Below are positions 38,366 through 48,575 of a DNA stretch of 64,000 nt, piece after piece. The translations under genes were made by a program, and so were the position numbers. The stretch comes from Sedimenticola selenatireducens DSM 17993 (GTDB taxonomy: Bacteria > Pseudomonadota > Gammaproteobacteria > Chromatiales > Chromatiaceae): NCBI RefSeq assembly GCF_000428045.1, contig NZ_KE386617.1, forward strand, positions 30,225 through 94,224. The letters are read 5' to 3'. Under the pieces are notes generated by a model. It was not told the DNA's origin. It was given only the letters and a program-made list of their open reading frames with translations, and made no database searches. How positions within the stretch are numbered: the first letter of the stretch is position 1; each line of letters opens with the position of its first letter.

Positions 38366-40090
38366 TCAGGCCCTTGGGCTCAATTGTTCCTGAAGGAAGG
38401 GTAGTATCCGTTCGATTTCGATCATGCTGTTGTCATTGTCGGTTCTGCCACGGTATTCCAGTTTGCCCTCATCCAGGCTGCGCTCGCCGATCACAATCCG
38501 GTGTGGTATGCCGATCAGCTCCATATCCGCAAACATGGCACCGGGACGGGCGCCGCGATCATCCAGCAACACCTCAATGCCGGCCGAGGTTAATTCCTGG
38601 TAGAGCTGCTCGGTGGCCTCGCGTACCCTATGCGATTTATCCATCTTCATGGGGCAGAGGGCAACCTGGAAGGGGGCGATGGCCGCCGGCCAGATAATAC
38701 CCTTGTCATCGTGATTCTGTTCGATGGCCGCCGCCACGACGCGGGAGACGCCGATTCCGTAGCAGCCCATCTCCATGATCAGGCTGCGGCCATTTTCATC
38801 CAGTACACTGGCTTTCATCGCCGCGCTGTACTTGTTGCCGAGCTGGAAAATATGTCCCACCTCAATACCCCTGGCGATGGTCAGTACCCCTTTGCCGTCG
38901 GGGCTGGGATCACCCTCCTGCACGTTACGGATATCGACGATCCTGGGAGTAGGCAGATCACGCTCCCAGTTGATGCCGAAGTAGTGTTTATCATCCTGGT
39001 TGGCGCCCGCACTGAAATCGGCAATGAGGGCGACAGAGCGATCGATGATACAGGGTATCGGCAAGTTGATCGGGCCGAGGGATCCGGGACCTGCACCGAT
39101 AGTGGCGCGGATCTGCTCCTCACTGGCGAAGGTGAGGGGCGCGGCCACCTCGGGCAGCTTCTCCGCCTTGATCTCGTTCAGTTCATGGTCGCCGCGCACC
39201 AGCAACGCAACAAATTCCGAATCATAGTCCTCGGTCGCCGCCACAATCAGGGTCTTGACGGTCTTTTCGATCGGTTGCCGGAACTGCTCCACCAGGTCCT
39301 GGATGGTTCGGGTATCGGGCGTGTCGACCAGTCGCAGCTCCTCGGCCGGTGCCGGGAGTGCGCCGCCGAGCGCCACGGCCTCGGCGGTCTCAATATTGGC
39401 CGCATAATCGCTTTCGGTGGAGAAGGCGATGGCGTCCTCGCCGGAATCGGCCAGCACGTGGAACTCTTTCGAGGCGCTGCCGCCGATGCTGCCGCTGTCC
39501 GCCTGTACCGCCCTGAAATCCAGGCCACAGCGGGTGAAGATGCGGCTGTAGGTCTCATGCATCAGGTCATAGGTCTGCTGCAGCGACTCCTGGTCGACAT
39601 GGAAGGAGTAGGCGTCCTTCATCAGGAACTCGCGCGCGCGCATGACGCCGAAGCGGGGTCTGATTTCGTCGCGGAACTTGGTCTGGATCTGGTAGAAGTT
39701 GACCGGTAGCTGCTTGTAGCTGTGCAGTTCGTTACGGGCCAGCTCGGTAATGATCTCCTCATGGGTGGGGCCGTAACAGAACGCCCGCTTGTGCCGGTCA
39801 TTGAGCCGCAGCAGCTCCGGGCCATACTGCTCCCAGCGTCCTGACTCCTGCCACAGCTCGGCCGGCTGGATGGAGGGCATTAGCACCTCCAGGGCGCCGG
39901 AGCGATCCATCTCTTCCCGAACAATGGATTCTATCTTGCGCAGTACTTTCAGACCCAACGGCAACCAGGTGTAGAGTCCGGCCGCGAGCTTGCGGATCAT
40001 GCCGGCCCGGATCATCAGCTGATGACTGCTGATCTCGGCGTCGGAGGGGGTCTCCTTTACGGTCTGAAGGGGAAATTGGGATGTACGCAT
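38366..40090 (-). CDS. proS: Prolyl-tRNA synthetase
   Basis: A 574-residue class II aminoacyl-tRNA synthetase of the bacterial type. It shows motif 1 ([20 protein letters not shown]), motif 2 ([20 protein letters not shown]), the inserted editing domain (roughly 225-400) that clears mischarged Ala, motif 3 ([17 protein letters not shown]) and a C-terminal anticodon-binding domain ([20 protein letters not shown]). ATG 40090 gives the family N-terminus MRTSQFPL; the frame is open upstream to 40195 but overlaps the divergent lapG region. Divergent from lapG. Confidence 0.97.
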   Translation of the reverse strand: MRTSQFPLQTVKETPSDAEISSHQLMIRAGMIRKLAAGLYTWLPLGLKVLRKIESIVREEMDRSGALEVLMPSIQPAELWQESGRWEQYGPELLRLNDRHKRAFCYGPTHEEIITELARNELHSYKQLPVNFYQIQTKFRDEIRPRFGVMRAREFLMKDAYSFHVDQESLQQTYDLMHETYSRIFTRCGLDFRAVQADSGSIGGSASKEFHVLADSGEDAIAFSTESDYAANIETAEAVALGGALPAPAEELRLVDTPDTRTIQDLVEQFRQPIEKTVKTLIVAATEDYDSEFVALLVRGDHELNEIKAEKLPEVAAPLTFASEEQIRATIGAGPGSLGPINLPIPCIIDRSVALIADFSAGANQDDKHYFGINWERDLPTPRIVDIRNVQEGDPSPDGKGVLTIARGIEVGHIFQLGNKYSAAMKASVLDENGRSLIMEMGCYGIGVSRVVAAAIEQNHDDKGIIWPAAIAPFQVALCPMKMDKSHRVREATEQLYQELTSAGIEVLLDDRGARPGAMFADMELIGIPHRIVIGERSLDEGKLEYRGRTDNDNSMIEIERILPFLQEQLSPRA

Positions 40091-40170
40091 GTCCAGTGTC
40101 CAGGGGGTGTGGGTGCAAAAGGCGTTTATTCTAACGGTATGCCATGACCGGGACAAATGGATAACGTACA

Positions 40171-40965
40171 TTGCATCAGGCCGGATCTTTGCCATTCACG
40201 GCTTCAGCATTCCCCCTGGTTGCCGAAAAAACCTACTGGACGTTAGATTTCACCGGCGGTAGCCCATTGCTCATCACCTCAGTCACAGATCGCTATGCCC
40301 CCCTGTCCGAATGCCTGCGGTATCGGCTGCGCTGGGTAGTATTGGCAATGACGCTTCTGCTTGGTGGTTTGGTGGCGGGTGAATCCCTGGTCAGCATGTC
40401 GCTGATCCAGTGGGTAAAGCAGAAATACGGGGAACCGGCGGCGGGCAGGGTGAGTGAGTGGCAGACCTTGATGGAGAGTCGTCAGGAGGGCAGTGAAACC
40501 GACAAGTTGATCCTGGTGAATGACTTCTTTAATCGACTGGCTTATAGATCCGACCTGAATATCTGGGGCAAGGAGGATTACTGGGCCACGCCGGTTGAGG
40601 CGCTGGGCCGTGGGCAGGCCGACTGTGAAGACTACTCCATCGCCAAATACTTTACCCTGCGCGAGATGGGTGTGCCGGAAGAGAAAATGCGCATCATGTA
40701 TGTCAAGGCGCTGGAGCTGAACCAGGCGCACATGGTGTTGACCTACTATCCGCAGGAGAGTGGGGTGCCCCTGGTGCTGGACAATCTTAATGGCCAGATT
40801 CTTTCTGCCGACAAGCGCGGGGATCTGGCGCCGGTCTACAGTTTCAACGCAGAGGGTCTCTGGCTGGCCAAGAGCCGGGGGCGAGGGGAGAAAGTGGGTT
40901 CGTCCAGCAGAATCAGCCTGTGGCAGGACCTGCAAGCCAGAATGACCAGGGAGATGGTGCAATGA
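40171..40965 (+). CDS. lapG: LapG-type periplasmic cysteine protease
   Basis: A transglutaminase-like cysteine protease which cuts large LapA-type adhesins near the N-terminus, releasing cells from biofilm. The catalytic triad is C152 ([16 protein letters not shown]), H187 (QAHMVLTYY) and D204 (LVLDNLNG); Asp151 and Glu153 flanking the Cys are those used for calcium binding in studied LapG proteins. A signal anchor ([16 protein letters not shown]) lies at 55-70, so the 264-residue reading from ATG 40171 has an oddly long lead; an internal start is quite possible. lapD follows 79 bases later. The adhesin itself and its secretion system are not in the window. Confidence 0.88.
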   Translation: MHQAGSLPFTASAFPLVAEKTYWTLDFTGGSPLLITSVTDRYAPLSECLRYRLRWVVLAMTLLLGGLVAGESLVSMSLIQWVKQKYGEPAAGRVSEWQTLMESRQEGSETDKLILVNDFFNRLAYRSDLNIWGKEDYWATPVEALGRGQADCEDYSIAKYFTLREMGVPEEKMRIMYVKALELNQAHMVLTYYPQESGVPLVLDNLNGQILSADKRGDLAPVYSFNAEGLWLAKSRGRGEKVGSSSRISLWQDLQARMTREMVQ

Positions 40966-40996
40966 AGCGTGGTCTGCACATTATGTCGGCAAAACA

Positions 40997-41037
40997 ACCT
41001 GATAACAGGTGGAGGCCCGGGGTGAGCAACCCGGGGG
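40997..41037 (+). other. Two tandem hairpins between lapG and lapD
   Basis: ACCTG (40997-41001) pairs with CAGGT (41006-41010), and CCCGGG (41016-41021) with CCCGGG (41030-41035) over GTGAGCAA. The second stem overlaps the G-rich ribosome-binding region of lapD, so it could hold down lapD translation or separate the two mRNAs. Confidence 0.45.
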
Positions 41038-41044
41038 TACAACT

Positions 41045-43006
41045 ATGACCTTGCCAAAACAACTGGTGACGCTGATCGTCACGCTTCTGTTGCTGGTGTT
41101 TCTCGGGACCTTCCTGGTGACCGTGCACAATACCCGGGACTACCTGGAGAAACAGCTTGAGTCACATGCCCAGGATGCCGCCACTTCCCTGGGTTTATCG
41201 ATTTCACCATATCTGGGGCAGATGGATCTCGCCACCGTGACCTCGATGACCGATGCCATATTTGATCGCGGATTCTATCGCTCAATCCGGATTGAGGATA
41301 TGCAGGGCAAACCTTTGGTTGATCGGGTGTTGCCGGTACAGCTCGAAGATGTGCCCGAATGGTTTATCAATATGCTGCCGCTGACAACGCCGGAGGGCGA
41401 GGCGGTATTGATGGATGGCTGGATGCAGCGCGGCAGGGTGGTGATCAGCAGTCATCCGGGTTACGCCTATCGCCAGCTCTGGCAAAACGTTACCGACACC
41501 CTGCGCTGGTTTCTGGCCAGTACCGCGCTCGCCCTGTTGGTCGGTGTGTTGCTGCTGAAGCGGGTATTGCGGCCCCTCAAATCGGTTGAGGGGCAGGCCG
41601 ATGCCATTTGTAATCGTGAATTTCCAATCCTCGCGCCGTTGCCCAGGACACCCGATATCCGCCGTATTGTCGAAGCGATGAACCGGATGTCCGCCAAGGT
41701 AGGGCAGATGCTGGATGAATTGGAGCGTCTCGCGGCCGGTTTCAGACAGCAGGCGTACCAGCATCCAGTGACCGGCCTGGCGAACAAACGGTTCTTTATG
41801 GATTTGCTGGTGAATCAGATCAATTCCACCGAGGTTTTTTCCCGTGGGGTACTCTGTCTGGTGCAGTTGAAGGACTTTAAACGCTATAACGACGAGCAGG
41901 GTTACAGTGCTGGCGATGCCTTGTTGGAATCGACGGCAGAAGAGTTGGAAAAAGTGTCGAAGCAGTGGCCCAGAAGCCAGCTTGCCCACCTTGCGGGTGC
42001 TGATTTCGCACTACTCGTTGAAGAGTGTACCGGTGAGCAGATCGCACAGCTCGCCGAGCAGTTGGTGGTAGCGCTGACCGGGCTGTACAGTACCGGCAGG
42101 TTGGATGATCCGGATGTGGGACATATCGGTATCGGCTACTTTGATGGTTGCCAGAGTGCCTCGGAGCTGCTGGCGGAAGCCGATATGGCGTTGCGTATCG
42201 CACAGAGCAAGGGCGCCAATGAATGGCATCTGAGCCGGGCTGACGAGCTTGAGTCCGGCCAGGTGAGTGGCGCCACGGAGTGGCGGGAGTTTATCGGGGT
42301 GGCTCTGGAGCGCGACTGTATTCAGCTTCTATATCAACCAGTTGTCTCGTGTAGCGACGGACGGCTGTTGCATCGGGAAGTGCTGGTCAGGATTCCGCAG
42401 GATCTGGACAACCCCGAACAGGGTTCCCTGCTGACCGCGGGCCTGTTTATGCCTCAAGCGGAGCGTCTGCAGTTAACGGCGGAAATCGACAAGGCTGTGA
42501 TCAGTCAACTGCTGGGGCGTCTGCAAAATTCTCCGGATGACCGGGCCCACTATGCGGTCAACCTCTCTCTGCATACGATTACCAGCGCCGGTTTCATGGA
42601 GTGGCTGGCAAGCAAGCTGGCGGAACACCGTGCCTTGGCCCAGCGGCTCATCTTTGAACTGCCGGAGTATGGGGTCGTGTCCTTGCTTGACAAGGTGATG
42701 GGGATGTTGGAACTGGTCAGCGGTTTTGGTGCAAAGCTTTCAATCGACCATTTCGGCAGGAGCTTCAGTTCCCTGGCTTACCTGCGTTCCATAAAGATCG
42801 ATTATCTCAAGATCGATGGCAGTTTTATGCGTTCCATCGACGCAAGCAGGGATAATCAGTTTTTTGTGCAGGCCCTGGCGGAGATTGCCCATGGGCTGGA
42901 GATTGTCGTGATTGCGGAGGCGGTTGAAACCGAGTCGGTCTGGGCGTTGTTGCCGGCGTTGCATGTGGATGGCGCTCAGGGCTACCTTATCGGTCGGCCT
43001 GAATAG
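41045..43006 (+). CDS. lapD: LapD-type cyclic-di-GMP receptor
   Basis: A 653-residue inner membrane receptor that, when bound to c-di-GMP, sequesters LapG and so keeps the adhesin on the surface. Parts in order: membrane helix (LVTLIVTLLLLVFLGTFLVT), periplasmic LapD/MoxY N-terminal domain with the RGFYRSIRIEDMQGKPLVDR strand, second helix (FLASTALALLVGVLLL), HAMP, a degenerate GGDEF domain (AGADF at 317-321) and a degenerate EAL domain (EVL at 445-447). Loss of both catalytic motifs is the rule for LapD, which binds but neither makes nor cuts c-di-GMP. ATG 41045 is preferred over a GTG at 41009, which lies inside a hairpin. Confidence 0.9.
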   Translation: MTLPKQLVTLIVTLLLLVFLGTFLVTVHNTRDYLEKQLESHAQDAATSLGLSISPYLGQMDLATVTSMTDAIFDRGFYRSIRIEDMQGKPLVDRVLPVQLEDVPEWFINMLPLTTPEGEAVLMDGWMQRGRVVISSHPGYAYRQLWQNVTDTLRWFLASTALALLVGVLLLKRVLRPLKSVEGQADAICNREFPILAPLPRTPDIRRIVEAMNRMSAKVGQMLDELERLAAGFRQQAYQHPVTGLANKRFFMDLLVNQINSTEVFSRGVLCLVQLKDFKRYNDEQGYSAGDALLESTAEELEKVSKQWPRSQLAHLAGADFALLVEECTGEQIAQLAEQLVVALTGLYSTGRLDDPDVGHIGIGYFDGCQSASELLAEADMALRIAQSKGANEWHLSRADELESGQVSGATEWREFIGVALERDCIQLLYQPVVSCSDGRLLHREVLVRIPQDLDNPEQGSLLTAGLFMPQAERLQLTAEIDKAVISQLLGRLQNSPDDRAHYAVNLSLHTITSAGFMEWLASKLAEHRALAQRLIFELPEYGVVSLLDKVMGMLELVSGFGAKLSIDHFGRSFSSLAYLRSIKIDYLKIDGSFMRSIDASRDNQFFVQALAEIAHGLEIVVIAEAVETESVWALLPALHVDGAQGYLIGRPE

Positions 43007-43044
43007 GGGGTGTTCCCGGTTCTAAAACTTTATCAGGTCAAAAT

Positions 43045-43078
43045 AAAAGACCCCGAAGACATCCATGCCTTCAGGGTC
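43045..43078 (-). terminator. Intrinsic terminator of the DUF4124 gene
   Basis: GACCCCGAAG (43049-43058) pairs with CTTCAGGGTC (43069-43078). The single mismatch becomes a G-U pair only in minus-strand RNA, and the T-rich tail (TTTTATTTT) also follows only in that direction. It lies about 165 bases past the stop of the DUF4124 gene, and downstream of lapD on the opposite strand. Confidence 0.6.
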
Positions 43079-43242
43079 ACCGTCAAATTCTTTATGGCGG
43101 AAGGTGGAGTCCTTTCGCCCATCCTTGGAGAGTATTGCCGATCCTTGGCCTTCCTTGTTGACGGTGGTTAGAGTTTGGACAGGTTGGTCGGCGTTGTCTG
43201 TAGGGCGAGCACGGTCGATCTGTAGGGAATATCCTAAGCTGA

Positions 43243-43704
43243 CTATTTGTCACAAAACTCAGAGATCTGCGCCTTGCTCTGTTCAATCTTCTGCTGACGC
43301 TCTTCCTCCGTGAGGCGCTTATAAAGACCGTCCGGCGTCTTTACCAGTTTATTTCCGAGACTGGTATACAGGTTGAGGTTGTGTTGGGCGGCGGCACAGT
43401 TTTCCGATTTTATCTTGTTGGATTCGGCGATCTCCTCCTTGCTGGGGCCATTCGCCGGTTTCCCCGCACTTTCCTGGGATGGATCGCCGGATTGGGTCGC
43501 GACATCGGTGGCCGGTTGTTTCCGGGGAGTCGATGTGGAGGTGTTGATCTTTACTTCGGCCGCTTCACCCGATGCCGGGGGGGATTGTGAGTAGACAGTG
43601 GTGCCGTTCTCGTCAACCCAACGGTACATGCGAGCATCGGCTGCCCCGGTCCAGGAGATTGCCAGCACCAAGGGCAACAGTGTTCGGATAATCATGCGCA
43701 TCAT
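43243..43704 (-). CDS. DUF4124-containing secreted protein
   Basis: A 153-residue exported protein with a signal peptide (IIRTLLPLVLAISWTGAADA) and the short DUF4124 motif MYRWVDENGTTVYSQSPP, a small beta hairpin common at the N-terminus of gammaproteobacterial periplasmic proteins. A Pro/Ser/Thr-rich linker (55-90) leads to a charged helical C-terminus with two Cys (ENCAAAQ and EFCDK), which may form a disulfide. Function is unknown. Several Met codons lie at the start (residues 1, 2 and 4). It is divergent from the ilv leader and ilvI. Confidence 0.8.
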   Translation of the reverse strand: MMRMIIRTLLPLVLAISWTGAADARMYRWVDENGTTVYSQSPPASGEAAEVKINTSTSTPRKQPATDVATQSGDPSQESAGKPANGPSKEEIAESNKIKSENCAAAQHNLNLYTSLGNKLVKTPDGLYKRLTEEERQQKIEQSKAQISEFCDK

Positions 43705-43767
43705 CCTTGTTATATTGTTTATGGGAGGTCGCCGTCATTGTAGGGTTTGCGTTCGGGGTCAGCAAGG

Positions 43768-43893
43768 ATGGATTTCGCAAAACAGTGCTTTTCAATGGCT
43801 GTGATTAATACCTGGAAGTCGCGTGGAAAAATTGAGCTAGTACCGATCGGGCAGCGATTAGTGATACTGGTGGTGTTGTTAATTACCGCATGA
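43768..43893 (+). CDS. Probable ilv leader peptide (Ile/Leu/Val-rich)
   Basis: A 41-codon frame from ATG 43768, or 32 codons from ATG 43795, ending TGA 43891-43893. Its last part reads ELVPIGQRLVILVVLLITA: twelve of these nineteen residues are Ile, Leu or Val. Rare codons for a GC-rich genome are used there (CTA, TTA, TTG, ATA). It lies 185 bases upstream of ilvI on the same strand. This is the layout of ribosome-mediated attenuation as known for E. coli ilvL, ilvB and their kin: starvation for a branched-chain amino acid would stall the ribosome in the cluster. The ribosome-binding site is weak for both starts, and no clear terminator hairpin with a T tract was found downstream. Confidence 0.6.
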   Translation: MDFAKQCFSMAVINTWKSRGKIELVPIGQRLVILVVLLITA

Positions 43894-44078
43894 ATAATGT
43901 GTATTAACCGGCGTGGTCGTGCGATCTGGCCGAATCGCGCCCATACTTCCCGCTCATCGCCTTTGTAGCTTGACCTGTCTGACGTATATGAGTAATTTGT
44001 ACCGTTCGATTTTTCCCTTGTACATTGTGCCGACCGGCGTGGTAAAAGCCCGTAAACCGGTTGGTTGGGAGGTTATTT
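43894..44078 (+). promoter_or_regulatory. ilvI leader region: stems and an 11-nt direct repeat
   Basis: GTGCGAT (43919-43925) pairs with ATCGCGC (43934-43940). ACCGGCGTGGT occurs twice (43907-43917 and 44033-44043). CCGACCGG (44030-44037) pairs with CCGGTTGG (44057-44064), a stem ending three bases before the ilvI ribosome-binding site GGGAGG (44067-44072). These could be parts of an attenuator or of translational control; their roles are inferred only. Confidence 0.4.
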
Positions 44079-45797
44079 GTGGAATTGAGTGGTGCCGAGA
44101 TCGTCATTCAGTGTTTGAAAGACGAAGGCGTTGAGCATGTGTTTGGTTATCCTGGCGGGGCGGTGCTCCATATCTATGATGCGCTGTTCAAGCAGGATTT
44201 TGTCAAGCATATACTGGTGCGGCATGAACAGGCGGCAACCCATGCCGCAGATGGCTATGCCCGATCGACCGGCAAGCCGGGTGTTGCGCTGGTAACCTCG
44301 GGACCCGGTGCGACCAATGCAGTGACCGGTATTGCCACGGCATTCATGGATTCTGTTCCCATGGTGGTGCTCACCGGCCAGGTGCCGACGCCCTTTATCG
44401 GCAGCGACGCCTTCCAGGAAGTGGACACGGTCGGTATCACCCGTCCCTGCGTGAAGCACAATTTCCTGATCAAGGATGTCAGGGATATCGCCGAAACCAT
44501 GAAGAAAGCATTTTATATTGCTACCTCTGGCAGGCCGGGTCCGGTCGTGGTGGATATTCCCAAGGATATTACCGATCCCAATAAAAAGATCCCTTACGAC
44601 TATCCCAAGAAAATCAAGATGCGCTCCTACAACCCGGTGCTCAAGGGGCACCTGGGGCAGATCAAAAAGGCGGTCAATCTGATGTTGAGCGCCGAGCGAC
44701 CGGTGTTCTACACCGGTGGTGGCGTGGTGCTGGGTGATGCCAGCGAGGAGCTGACCGAGTTGACCCGGGAGCTCGGTTTTCCGATCACCAATACCCTGAT
44801 GGGTCTTGGCGCATATCCATCCAGTGACAAGCAGTTCATTGGTATGCTGGGTATGCACGGTACCTATGAGGCCAATATGGCTATGCACGATACCGACGTG
44901 CTGATTGCCATCGGGGCGCGCTTCGATGACCGTGTCACCGGGCATATCGCCCACTTCTGCCCGAATGCCAAGATCATTCATGTGGATATAGATCCCTCTT
45001 CCATTTCCAAGAATGTCCGGGTCGATGTGCCGATCGTGGGGCCGGTGAAGTCGGTGCTGCAGGATATGCTGCGGATTCTCAAGGAGGGCAAGAAGCGCCC
45101 CAATAGCGCGGCATTGAAGAAATGGTGGGCACAGATTGATAGCTGGCGTGGCGCCGACTGTCTCAGTTACGACAGAAACCACGCGCAGATCAAGCCGCAG
45201 TTTGCGGTAGAGACCCTGCACAAAATTACCCGGGGTGACGCCTTTGTCGCCTCGGATGTGGGACAGCATCAGATGTTTGCGGCCCAGTTTTACGGTTTTG
45301 ACAAGCCGCGGCGCTGGGTCAACTCTGGTGGACTCGGTACCATGGGGTTCGGTCTGCCGGCTGCCATGGGCATCCAGATTGCCCATCCCGGCGCAGATGT
45401 GGCGCTGGTCACCGGCGAGGCCAGTATCCAGATGTGTATCCAGGAGCTGGCTACCTGCAAGCAACATGACCTGCCGATCAAGATCATGCTGCTGAACAAC
45501 GGTTATATGGGCATGGTGCGTCAGTGGCAGGAATTTTTCTATGACGGACGCTACTCACACTCCTATGTGGATGCGCTACCGGACTTTGTGAAACTGGCCG
45601 AGAGCTTTGGTCATGTGGGCATGAAGATCGAGCGTCCGCAGGATCTGGAGGGGGCGATGAAAGAGGCCTTTGACCTGAAGGACCGTCTGGTGTTTATGGA
45701 TGTGGTGGTTGATCCCACGGAAAATGTCTACCCGATGATCCAGGCGGGCAAGGGCCACCACGAGATGTATCTTCCCCCAAAAAGTGAGCTGGTCTAA
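44079..45797 (+). CDS. ilvI: Acetolactate synthase, large subunit
   Basis: A 572-residue thiamine diphosphate enzyme that joins two pyruvates, or pyruvate and 2-oxobutyrate, in the first common step of Val/Leu/Ile synthesis. It begins [20 protein letters not shown]; the catalytic Glu lies in [20 protein letters not shown], the FAD/substrate region in [19 protein letters not shown], and the ThDP motif in [20 protein letters not shown] to [16 protein letters not shown]. The GDG that usually opens this ThDP motif is GEA here. GTG 44079 with GGGAGG upstream fits the family start better than TTG 44061. ilvH follows two bases after the stop. Confidence 0.95.
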   Translation: MELSGAEIVIQCLKDEGVEHVFGYPGGAVLHIYDALFKQDFVKHILVRHEQAATHAADGYARSTGKPGVALVTSGPGATNAVTGIATAFMDSVPMVVLTGQVPTPFIGSDAFQEVDTVGITRPCVKHNFLIKDVRDIAETMKKAFYIATSGRPGPVVVDIPKDITDPNKKIPYDYPKKIKMRSYNPVLKGHLGQIKKAVNLMLSAERPVFYTGGGVVLGDASEELTELTRELGFPITNTLMGLGAYPSSDKQFIGMLGMHGTYEANMAMHDTDVLIAIGARFDDRVTGHIAHFCPNAKIIHVDIDPSSISKNVRVDVPIVGPVKSVLQDMLRILKEGKKRPNSAALKKWWAQIDSWRGADCLSYDRNHAQIKPQFAVETLHKITRGDAFVASDVGQHQMFAAQFYGFDKPRRWVNSGGLGTMGFGLPAAMGIQIAHPGADVALVTGEASIQMCIQELATCKQHDLPIKIMLLNNGYMGMVRQWQEFFYDGRYSHSYVDALPDFVKLAESFGHVGMKIERPQDLEGAMKEAFDLKDRLVFMDVVVDPTENVYPMIQAGKGHHEMYLPPKSELV

Positions 45798-45799
45798 CC

Positions 45800-46291
45800 A
45801 TGAGACATATAATTTCAATTCTGATGGAGAATGAAGCCGGGGCGCTCTCACGGGTGGCCGGGCTGTTTTCTGCCCGCGGCTACAATATTGAATCCCTGAC
45901 GGTGGCGCCGACCGAGGATGCCTCCCTTTCACGCATGACCCTGGTAACCAGTGGGGATGAGAACATCATCGAACAGATCACCAAGCAGTTGAACAAGCTG
46001 GTGGAAGTGGTCAAGCTGCTGGACCTCTCCGAAGGCCCCCATGTGGAAAGGGAGATGATGCTGATCAAGGTGAAAGCCGAAAAGACCCAGCGTGATGAGA
46101 TCAAGCGGTTGGTGGATATCTTTCGCGGTAAGATTATCGATGTCACCGACTCCAGCTATCTGATCGAGATGACCGGGCAGGCGAGCAAGCTGGATGCTTT
46201 CGTCAATGCCGTGGAAGAGGATCTGGTTGTCGAGGTGGTCCGTACCGGACCGTCCGGCATCTCCCGTGGCGCCAAGGGCCTTAGCCTCTGA
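45800..46291 (+). CDS. ilvH: Acetolactate synthase, small regulatory subunit
   Basis: A 163-residue subunit (the length of E. coli IlvH) that activates the large subunit and gives feedback inhibition by valine. The N-terminal ACT domain is clear (HIISILMENEAGALSRVAGL with FSARGYNIESLTV), followed by the C-terminal ALS_ss domain (MLIKVKAEKTQRDEIKRLVD). Two bases separate it from ilvI, so translation is coupled. ilvC follows after 96 bases. Confidence 0.96.
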   Translation: MRHIISILMENEAGALSRVAGLFSARGYNIESLTVAPTEDASLSRMTLVTSGDENIIEQITKQLNKLVEVVKLLDLSEGPHVEREMMLIKVKAEKTQRDEIKRLVDIFRGKIIDVTDSSYLIEMTGQASKLDAFVNAVEEDLVVEVVRTGPSGISRGAKGLSL

Positions 46292-46360
46292 TTGCGATTA
46301 TGCGGGCCGAATAGAATAACAACATTGAATAGACATGCTGGCTGGTGTGTCCCTGGATAG

Positions 46361-47404
<1,044 letters not shown>

Positions 47405-47427
47405 TCTGATCACATCTGCTTGATAAG

Positions 47428-47464
47428 AACCGCAGGTTGCCGGTCGTGCAACCTGCGGTTTTTT
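47428..47464 (+). terminator. Strong Rho-independent terminator after ilvC
   Basis: A perfect 13-bp stem (47428-47440 with 47448-47460) closes a 7-nt loop and runs into six T. It separates the ilv operon from pssA. Confidence 0.93.
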
Positions 47465-47522
47465 GTTTGGGAAATTGCCCGGATTGGTCCGGCCGATTAC
47501 TGTCTTTGCCTGATAACTCCTT

Positions 47523-47528
47523 TATAAT
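47523..47528 (+). promoter_or_regulatory. -10 element of the pssA promoter
   Basis: A perfect TATAAT (47523-47528) lies 34 bases before the pssA ATG and after the ilvC terminator. The best -35 (TTACTG, 47497-47502) is 20 bases away, which is long, so the promoter is likely but its -35 is weak. Confidence 0.5.
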
Positions 47529-47561
47529 CAGGCCAGTTTAACCAAAACAGGAAAGCAAGCC

Positions 47562-48353
47562 ATGCCGGAGACCCCTCCGCAGCAGAAACGTAGCCGTGGC
47601 ATCTATCTGTTGCCCAATCTGTTCACCACGGCTGCCCTGTTCAGTGGATTTTATGCCGTGCTGGCTGCCATGAACGGCAAGTTCGAGCATGCCGCCGTGG
47701 CCATTTTCGTGGCCATGGTGATGGACGGGCTGGATGGTCGGGTGGCGCGCATGACCAATACCCAGACCGCCTTTGGTGCCGAATATGACAGTCTCTCCGA
47801 TATGGTGGCATTCGGACTGGCCCCCTCGCTGGTGATCTATGTCTGGTCCCTGAACAACCTGGGCAAGCTCGGCTGGTTGGCCGCCTTTATCTATACTGCC
47901 GGTGCGGCGCTGCGTCTGGCCCGTTTCAATACCCAGGTGGGCACGGCCGACAAGCGTTATTTTCAGGGTTTGCCGAGCCCTGCCGCCGCCGCCATTCTGG
48001 CTGGCAGTGTCTGGGTCGCCGTCGAATACCAGATCCAGGGTGTCGATGTCTCCTATCTGGCCTGCTTCATTACCCTGGCGGCCGGTCTGTTGATGGTCAG
48101 CAATGTGCGCTACAACAGCTTCAAGGAGATCGATTTCAAGGGCAAGATCCCCTTCATGACGGTCGTGGTGATGATGCTGGTGCTGGCGGTGGTGATCAGC
48201 CAGCCGCCGACGGTGCTGTTCGTCCTGTTCATGGTCTACGCGATCTCCGGACCGGTGTTGACCCTGCGCTATCTACAGCAACGCAGAGCGGAACGACGGG
48301 CGGCACAGAGAAGTGATACGCCGTCGAAACAAGAGGAGCATCCGGAAGAGTGA
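47562..48353 (+). CDS. pssA: CDP-diacylglycerol-serine O-phosphatidyltransferase
   Basis: A 263-residue inner membrane enzyme making phosphatidylserine, the precursor of phosphatidylethanolamine. It is of the CDP-alcohol phosphatidyltransferase (Bacillus) type: the motif spans D55-x2-D58-G-R-V-A-R to D76 and D80 (MDGLDGRVARM and FGAEYDSLSDMVAFG), amid about eight membrane helices. This differs from the phospholipase D-like PssA of E. coli. The pssA gene lies between ilvC and leuA, which is a frequent order in proteobacteria. The tail after 240 is charged (QQRRAERRAAQRSDTPSKQE). Confidence 0.93.
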   Translation: MPETPPQQKRSRGIYLLPNLFTTAALFSGFYAVLAAMNGKFEHAAVAIFVAMVMDGLDGRVARMTNTQTAFGAEYDSLSDMVAFGLAPSLVIYVWSLNNLGKLGWLAAFIYTAGAALRLARFNTQVGTADKRYFQGLPSPAAAAILAGSVWVAVEYQIQGVDVSYLACFITLAAGLLMVSNVRYNSFKEIDFKGKIPFMTVVVMMLVLAVVISQPPTVLFVLFMVYAISGPVLTLRYLQQRRAERRAAQRSDTPSKQEEHPEE

Positions 48354-48402
48354 GGTGATGGCGGGATCACCCCGATATTGCGTAAGGTAAATATCCCAGC
48401 GC

Positions 48403-48431
48403 TTGGCAACAGGAAAACCTTGCGGTATATT
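48403..48431 (+). promoter_or_regulatory. Predicted promoter of the leu leader and leuA
   Basis: TTGGCA (48403-48408) and TATATT (48426-48431) are spaced by 17 bases, and both match five of six consensus positions. The transcript would start near 48438, about 20 bases ahead of the leader ATG. Confidence 0.6.
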
Positions 48432-48458
48432 CGAGCGAGATCCAGGTACAGGACACCG

Positions 48459-48575
48459 ATGAAACCATTCAACGCACACTCTATCCAGCACACTGCCCAG
48501 CGGGCGGTCGTGTCTGTGCGTCCCCGCCACGCTCTCCTGCTGCTCTCCCTGCTGCTACTGCCCTGTGGGGCATAA
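48459..48575 (+). CDS. leuL: Probable leu leader peptide
   Basis: A 38-codon frame, ATG 48459 to TAA 48573-48575, with AGGA (48450-48453) upstream. It ends RHALLLLSLLLLPCGA: eight Leu codons in nine (CTC CTG CTG CTC TCC CTG CTG CTA CTG). The next gene is leuA. A leader with a Leu run upstream of leuA is the known design of attenuation in E. coli and Salmonella (four Leu in LeuL). The stop codon lies within a set of alternative hairpins (48559-48599). The peptide itself probably has no role other than ribosome stalling. Confidence 0.75.
   Translation: MKPFNAHSIQHTAQRAVVSVRPRHALLLLSLLLLPCGA

Noticed and set aside
41045-43006. Active diguanylate cyclase/phosphodiesterase
   Set aside because: GGDEF is reduced to AGADF and EAL to EVL, and the adjacent lapG gene and the LapD-type periplasmic domain show a receptor, not an enzyme.
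44079-45797. GEA in place of GDG in the ThDP motif of the acetolactate synthase
   Set aside because: GEA is a change in the first residues of the motif only; the asparagine-rich second half and all other segments are intact, and the pairing with ilvH is normal, so loss of activity is not supported.
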